Below are positions 59,518-64,000 of a DNA stretch of 64,000 nt, in pieces. The notes under the pieces are model-generated. The model searched no databases. It was not told where the DNA came from and saw only the letters and a list, made by a program, of their open reading frames with translations. The DNA is taken from assembly GCF_000013745.1 (NCBI RefSeq), contig NC_007925.1, positions 5,084,001 through 5,148,000 of the forward strand. Direction: 5' to 3'. The translations under genes and the position numbers were made by a program. This DNA is from Rhodopseudomonas_A palustris_F. GTDB lineage: Bacteria; Pseudomonadota; Alphaproteobacteria; Rhizobiales; Xanthobacteraceae. The first letter of the stretch is position 1. Each line of letters starts with the position of its first letter.

Positions 59518-59921
59518 CACGGCGCTCCGGCGAGCAACGCGACGTGGCTGAGCAGATCGGCTTCCGAGACCGGCTTGACCAGATAGAAATTGGCGCCGGC
59601 GGCGCGGGCGTCGTCGCGGTCCTGCTGGCCGGCTTCGGTGGAAATCATCAGCGCCGGCAGCGAGGCGATTTCGGCGGCCGAGCCGCGCAGCGCGCGCAGG
59701 AACGACAGCCCGTCCATCCGCGGCATGTTGACGTCGACGATCACCAGGTCGAAGCGCTGCGCCAGGCACTTCTCCATCGCCTCGAGGCCGTTGATCGCCT
59801 GTTCGACCGCGAAGCCGGCCTTCTCCAGCGCGGCGCGGTAATACAGCCGCACCAGCGAGGAGTCGTCGACCACCAGGATCCGTCGCAGCGCCGACACGTC
59901 GCTCTCAACGTTGCTCGTCAT
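59517..59921 (-). CDS. cheY: CheY-like receiver protein (copy before cheA)
   Basis: A 134-aa single-domain receiver: ILVVDDSSLVRLYY, IVDVNMPRMDG with Asp63, and YLVKPVSEADL with the conserved Lys. It overlaps cheR by 17 bases and cheA by one. It is distinct from the second CheY in the operon. With two CheYs and one phosphatase, one may act as a phosphate sink; this is inference. Confidence 0.9.
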   Translation of the reverse strand: MTSNVESDVSALRRILVVDDSSLVRLYYRAALEKAGFAVEQAINGLEAMEKCLAQRFDLVIVDVNMPRMDGLSFLRALRGSAAEIASLPALMISTEAGQQDRDDARAAGANFYLVKPVSEADLLSHVALLAGAP

Positions 59922-60777
59922 GATCGGCCTCGGGCTTTTGATAGATGATGGCGTCGGGAAACCGGCGGATCCGGAACAGCGGCGAGATCCGGCTCATGGT
60001 TTCGGAATGCCCGAGACAGATGAAGCCGCCGGGGCGCAGGCAGTCGTAGAGATTTTCAGCGGCGATGCGCCGCGAGGCGTCGTCGAAATAGATCAGCACG
60101 TTGCGGCAGAACACGATGTCGAAATCGCGATACTGCGCCATGTCGGCGGCGTCGACCAGGTTGGCGCGGGTGAAGCGGATCGACTCCCGCAAGCCGGGAT
60201 CGATCTGGTGCTGGCCGGCAGCGAGCGGCTTGAAGTAGCGCGCCACCACGTCGCGGGAAAGCCGCATCAAGGCGCGCTCGCCATAGATGCCCTGTTCGGC
60301 CTGCTGCAGCGCGCGGGTGTCGATGTCGGAGCCGACGATCTCGATGTTGTACTTGTCGACCTCGCGCCAATGCTCCATCAGCCAGATCGCGATCGAATAC
60401 GGCTCCTCGCCGGTCGAACACGGCACCGACCAGATCCGCAAGGCCTCGTCCGGGCCCTTCCGGGTCAGCAATTCGCCGAGCAGGCTCTGCGTCATGCAGC
60501 GCAGCTGATGCTCTTCGCGATCGAAATAGGTCTCGTTGACGGTGAAGGAATTCACCAGATGCTCGATCTCGTGCTCGGCGTCGGCGCGCAGCATCGCGAA
60601 GTAAGCCGCGAACGATCCGCAGCCGGTGGCGGCGATCCGCTGCGCCAGCCTGCGGTCGATGTAGTAGCGCTTGTTGTCGGCGAACGACATGCCGGTGCGG
60701 CGATAGAGGAATTCGCACAGCCGGCGGACGTCCTGCTGGCTGATCGCAACGCTCGGTTCGCCGTCCGCTCGAGTCAT
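59905..60777 (-). CDS. cheR: chemotaxis methyltransferase CheR
   Basis: A 290-aa SAM-dependent methyltransferase. The N-terminal domain (about 1-75) contains RIAATGCGSFAAYFAML; the catalytic part has WSVPCSTGEEPYSIAI, GSDIDTRALQQAEQGIYG and DIVFCRNVLIYFDD. It methylates receptor glutamates. It is seven bases from the HEAT protein gene and overlaps the following cheY. No TPR tail. Confidence 0.95.
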   Translation of the reverse strand: MTRADGEPSVAISQQDVRRLCEFLYRRTGMSFADNKRYYIDRRLAQRIAATGCGSFAAYFAMLRADAEHEIEHLVNSFTVNETYFDREEHQLRCMTQSLLGELLTRKGPDEALRIWSVPCSTGEEPYSIAIWLMEHWREVDKYNIEIVGSDIDTRALQQAEQGIYGERALMRLSRDVVARYFKPLAAGQHQIDPGLRESIRFTRANLVDAADMAQYRDFDIVFCRNVLIYFDDASRRIAAENLYDCLRPGGFICLGHSETMSRISPLFRIRRFPDAIIYQKPEADHDEQR

Positions 60778-60784
60778 GGCCGGC

Positions 60785-61408
60785 TCAACCCTCGGCGCCG
60801 GAAATCTGATCGATCGCCACCGACGCCGCGAAGCGCAGGAACGCGACGTCGGCGAACCGGGCGGCGCAGGCCTGCAGCGCCGGGATCGCCGCCGGCGTGC
60901 CGACTTCGGCCAGCACGTCGATCGCGGCGCCGCAGACGTTGGGATGCGGCTCGCGCGCCAACAGATCGCTCAGCAGCGCGGTGGCGGTCTCGGCCGGCAT
61001 GTTGCGAACCAGTTCGGTGGCCAGAATGCGCACGTCGGAATCGGCGTCGGCGAGCAGCGCCGTCATGAACGGCAAGGTCGCCTCCGGCATCGCCTGCAGC
61101 GCCTCGATCGCCGACGCCCGCAAGGCGGCGTCCTGCACCCGCAGCGCCGGCAGCAGCGCCGCCACCGCGCCGGCGTCGCCGATCCGCAGCAACGCCGTCA
61201 TGATGGCTTCGCGGACCTGCGGCACCTGCTCGGCGGCGAACGCCGCCGCCAGCTGCGGCACCGCGCCGGGGTCGCTGCCGAGCCCGCGCGCCGCCTGCCA
61301 GCGGCGATCCGGATCGGGATCGCCGAGCGCTGCGGTCAACGCCGCGAGATCCGCGGCGGGCTGGCGCGCCGCGGCCGGCTTGGGATCGTCGCGTCTAATC
61401 AGCGGCAT
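60785..61408 (-). CDS. HEAT-repeat protein between cheB and cheR
   Basis: A 207-aa all-helical protein of tandem HEAT-type repeats, each around 30 residues (for example PDPDRRWQAARGLG, VPQVREAIMTALLRIGD, DAALRASAIEALQAMP, DSDVRILATELVRNMP). HEAT proteins are protein-binding scaffolds; some are found in chemotaxis-like operons. Overlap with cheB by 14 bases suggests it belongs to the complex, perhaps linking CheB and CheR. Partner unknown. Confidence 0.85.
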   Translation of the reverse strand: MPLIRRDDPKPAAARQPAADLAALTAALGDPDPDRRWQAARGLGSDPGAVPQLAAAFAAEQVPQVREAIMTALLRIGDAGAVAALLPALRVQDAALRASAIEALQAMPEATLPFMTALLADADSDVRILATELVRNMPAETATALLSDLLAREPHPNVCGAAIDVLAEVGTPAAIPALQACAARFADVAFLRFAASVAIDQISGAEG

Positions 61409-62495
61409 CGGCGTTCCCCCATTCGATCACCGCGGCGGCGATCTCCTCTACCGGCAGCACCAGCGTGGCGCCGCCCTGCCTGACCAATTCGCCGGGCATG
61501 CCCCAGACCACCGCGGTGGACTCCGCCTCGGCGATGGTGCGTCCGCCCAGCGCCTGCAGCCGGGTCATCGCGGTGGCGCCGTCGTCGCCCATTCCGGTCA
61601 TCAGCACCCCCAGCAATCTCTTACCGTCATAATGCTCGAGCGCGCTATCGACCATCCGCTCGACGCTCGGATGCCACGGATAGTCGCGGCGCGCCGGCAC
61701 CGACAGCGCGATCAGCCCGGACGGCCGCGGCGCCACGATGACGTCGGCGTCGCCGCGGCCGATATACACCGTCCCCGGCTCCAGCTGCCGCGGCACGTCG
61801 ACCTCGACCACGTTCAACGCGCATTCGCGGTCGAGCCGCTTGGCGAAGGCGCCGGTGAAGGTCGCCGGCAGGTGCTGGGCGATCAACACCGGCCAGGGGA
61901 AATCCGCCGGCAGCTGCGGCAACAAAATATTGAGCGCCGCCGGCCCGCCGGTCGAGGTTCCGATCAGCACCAGGCCGGGCGCCGGCTCCGCTTTGGCGCG
62001 CTGCCGCGCCGCGCCGCGCCGCGCCGCCTTGGCCCGCGGGCTCGACGCGGCGTCGCGGAACTGATGCCGGATCCGGTCGGCAAGCCGGTGGGTCGGGCGG
62101 ATCTTGGCCTGCGCGGCGCTGCGGATCGTCGCCACCAGCAGCGGCCGCAGCCGGTCGAGTTCCAGCGAGAACGTGCCGCCGGGCTTGGCGATGACGTCGA
62201 CCGCGCCGAGCGCCATCGCCGACAGCGTGGCGTCGGCGTTCTGCTCGGTGAGCGAGGAGATCATCACCACCGGGCGCGGCGCTTCGAGCATGATCCGACC
62301 GAGGCAGGTCAGCCCGTCCATGCCGGGCATCTGCACGTCGAGCGTCACCACATGCGGATCGAAGGCGCGCACCATGTCGAGCGCCTCGAGGCCGGTGCGC
62401 GCGGTGCGGATCTCGAAATCGCCTTCCTCCAGGAAGACGCCTTCGAGCAGTTTGCGCACCAAAGCGGAATCGTCGGCGATCAGCAGCCTGATCAC
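61395..62495 (-). CDS. cheB: chemotaxis methylesterase CheB
   Basis: A 366-aa protein: receiver domain with LLIADDSALVRKLL and Asp53 in LDVQMPGMDG, a linker of Arg/Ala, then the esterase with Ser181 in IGTSTGGPAAL, His in IAQHLP, and Asp in MTGMGDDG. It removes methyl groups from receptors when phosphorylated by CheA. It overlaps the CheW gene by four bases and the HEAT gene by 14. Confidence 0.95.
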   Translation of the reverse strand: MIRLLIADDSALVRKLLEGVFLEEGDFEIRTARTGLEALDMVRAFDPHVVTLDVQMPGMDGLTCLGRIMLEAPRPVVMISSLTEQNADATLSAMALGAVDVIAKPGGTFSLELDRLRPLLVATIRSAAQAKIRPTHRLADRIRHQFRDAASSPRAKAARRGAARQRAKAEPAPGLVLIGTSTGGPAALNILLPQLPADFPWPVLIAQHLPATFTGAFAKRLDRECALNVVEVDVPRQLEPGTVYIGRGDADVIVAPRPSGLIALSVPARRDYPWHPSVERMVDSALEHYDGKRLLGVLMTGMGDDGATAMTRLQALGGRTIAEAESTAVVWGMPGELVRQGGATLVLPVEEIAAAVIEWGNADAAD

Positions 62496-64000
62496 GATGC
62501 CGGCAACGCTGCGTCGGGCCTGCTGCGAGCGAATTTGGCCAGCACGTCGGCCTCGACCCGATCCAGCAATTGCGCGGGATCGATCAACAGGATGATGCGG
62601 CCGTCCGCCTCGAGATTGGCGACGCGGTGGATCAGCCGGGCCTGGTCGGCGGAGACCTCCGGCGCGGCGCTGATGGCGTGCGCCGGCAGTCTGATGAGTT
62701 CCGACACGCTGTCGACAAGGAAGCCGGTCTTGCCGCCGCCGCTGTCGAGCACCAAGACGCGCTGCGCGGTCTTGGCCTGGTTCGCCGCCAGTTCGAACCG
62801 CCGCCGCAGATCGACGATCGGCATCACCCGGCCGCGCAGATTCATCACCCCGTCGATGAAGGCCGGCGCCTTCGGCAGCCGCGTCACCCGCTCGGGCGCC
62901 CGCGCGACCTCGTCGATCGCCGCCACCGGCACGCCGTAATCCTGCTCGCCCAGCCTGAAGACAATGAACTGTTCGTCGGCCACCGCATCCCCGCCGGCTT
63001 GATGCCCCGCCACACTGCCCTGCTCCTGCTGTTGCGACAACACCCGACTGACCAGTTCGGAGCGGAACAGGCGGTCGGCGCTGAGCAGCCCGACCAGCCG
63101 CCGGCCATGGTCGAGCCGGCAGATCGCGGCGATCTCGGCGTCGCCCTCGCCGCGGGTCAACAGCGCCGGCGCCGGGTCGATCAGCGCCGGATCGACCCGC
63201 AGGATGTCGCGGGTGCGATCCACCACGACGCCGACCGCGCCCTGCCCGAGCGACAGCACGATCACCTTGGCGCGGCCGTCGCGAACGAGATCGTCGGGAA
63301 ATCCGAGCAATGTGCGCAGCGACACCAGAGGCAGCAGCCGGTCGCGCAGCGTCACCACGCCGAGCACCGCGGTTTCCGGGCGCGGCACTTCGGAGACATG
63401 CGGCGGCAGCGCGATGATTTCCAGCACCCGCTCGAGCGGCAGCGCGTATTCCTGCGCGCCGAGATCGAAGCTGAGCAGCGCCAGGCGGTGCTGAGCCGCT
63501 TCGTTGCGCCCCGCCGCGCCGGCGATCACCGCGACCCCGGCGGCCGCGCGCGGACCGGCGCTACTCAGCCGGGCGAACTGATCGCGCAACAGCCGATCGG
63601 GATGCACGACTTTGATGGTGTCGCGGCCTTCGCCGCCCTTGATCACGCCCTCCAGCAGCCCGGGATCGAGCTGCCCGGCGCCGGCATCGTCCTGCGCGAT
63701 CGCGTCGTCGGCCACCCGCAGCAGCCGATCGATGCGGTCGACCAACAACCCGAACGGCGCGGCGCGATCGATCACGATGACGCGCGCGGTGTCGCCGGCG
63801 GATGCGTCCGGCCAGCCGAGCAACCGGCGCAACGACAGCACCGGCAGCACCGTGCCGCGCAGATTGGCGAGGCCGAGCAGGCTCGGCGGCGCCATCGGCA
63901 TCTTTGCCAGCTTCGGCGGGCGGATAATCTCGGCGACCTGCTCGAGCCGCAGCCCGAGCCGTTCCGCGGCGACGCCGAACACCACCACATGCGACGCGCT
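62492..64000 (-). CDS. triple-CheW adaptor protein, N-terminus beyond window
   Basis: The minus-strand frame is open to the window edge and gives over 500 residues with three CheW domains (GLANLRGTVLPVLSLR, GVVTLRDRLLPLVSLR and GVMNLRGRVMPIVDLR mark the three). An internal GTG run near 63986 could be a start but is in the first domain, which suggests that the true start lies right of the window. CheW couples receptors to CheA. Fused triple-CheW proteins are uncommon and could bridge several receptor-kinase contacts. First visible gene of the operon. Confidence 0.9.
   Translation of the reverse strand, partial: SASHVVVFGVAAERLGLRLEQVAEIIRPPKLAKMPMAPPSLLGLANLRGTVLPVLSLRRLLGWPDASAGDTARVIVIDRAAPFGLLVDRIDRLLRVADDAIAQDDAGAGQLDPGLLEGVIKGGEGRDTIKVVHPDRLLRDQFARLSSAGPRAAAGVAVIAGAAGRNEAAQHRLALLSFDLGAQEYALPLERVLEIIALPPHVSEVPRPETAVLGVVTLRDRLLPLVSLRTLLGFPDDLVRDGRAKVIVLSLGQGAVGVVVDRTRDILRVDPALIDPAPALLTRGEGDAEIAAICRLDHGRRLVGLLSADRLFRSELVSRVLSQQQEQGSVAGHQAGGDAVADEQFIVFRLGEQDYGVPVAAIDEVARAPERVTRLPKAPAFIDGVMNLRGRVMPIVDLRRRFELAANQAKTAQRVLVLDSGGGKTGFLVDSVSELIRLPAHAISAAPEVSADQARLIHRVANLEADGRIILLIDPAQLLDRVEADVLAKFARSRPDAALPAS

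Overview
The window is GC-rich DNA with dense, ATGA-overlapping operons. Gene content (formate hydrogenlyase, malonate decarboxylase, several LysR regulators, a DUF3618/holin-like envelope module, a chemotaxis operon) and the style of its intergenic palindromes fit an alphaproteobacterium of the Rhodopseudomonas/Bradyrhizobium group. A Rhodopseudomonas palustris strain with a fermentative formate hydrogenlyase is my best guess; this is inference from gene content, not a database match.

Region 1 (about 0.8-27.7 kb) is a formate hydrogenlyase island. A minus-strand block reads hyfA-B-C-D-E-F-G-H-I-hyfJ/hycH-hycI-focA-moaA-hupK-like-fdhD. It encodes a membrane [NiFe]-hydrogenase of the hydrogenase-4/FHL-2 type, its endopeptidase, a formate channel and cofactor or maturation factors. 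After an FNR/FixK-type box (8787-8800) comes a second minus-strand block: a 42-aa membrane peptide, a second hypC, a LysR regulator and hypB-C-D-E. mog and hypF face it on the plus strand. Divergent from hyfA, a plus-strand block carries a HydN/HycB-like ferredoxin, a formate dehydrogenase H with Cys instead of Sec at residue 140, and hypA. The window therefore holds hypABCDEF, the full Hyf complex, FdhF and its sulfurtransferase FdhD. I see no FhlA-type activator; the visible regulatory signals are FNR-like boxes and a LysR gene.

Region 2 (28-45.4 kb) begins with a chemoreceptor, a LysR gene divergent from a beta-hydroxyacid dehydrogenase, a soluble MgtE-N/CBS protein, a malate dehydrogenase and an MFS transporter. 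It continues with a complete biotin-independent malonate decarboxylase operon (mdcA-B-C-D-E-G-H plus the transporter mdcF). Two tandem paralogous LysR genes lie divergent from mdcA.

Region 3 (45.4-53.5 kb) has about 0.9 kb of gene-free palindromic repeat remnants, a thioredoxin-reductase-like flavoprotein, a YihY/BrkB membrane protein, and a run of small helical, membrane-anchored proteins (DUF3618, holin-like) resembling the yqjCDE idea. An acyl-CoA-synthetase-like protein with a degraded active site follows.

Region 4 (53.5-64 kb) is a tight minus-strand chemotaxis operon: triple-CheW (cut by the window edge), CheB, a HEAT-repeat protein, CheR, CheY, CheA, a 77-aa STAS-like protein, CheY, CheC and a PAS hybrid histidine kinase. 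It has no CheD and no receptor.

Three families of dispersed palindromic intergenic repeats occur between genes (3.7, 27.9, 45.6, 46.2, 53.2 and 53.4 kb).
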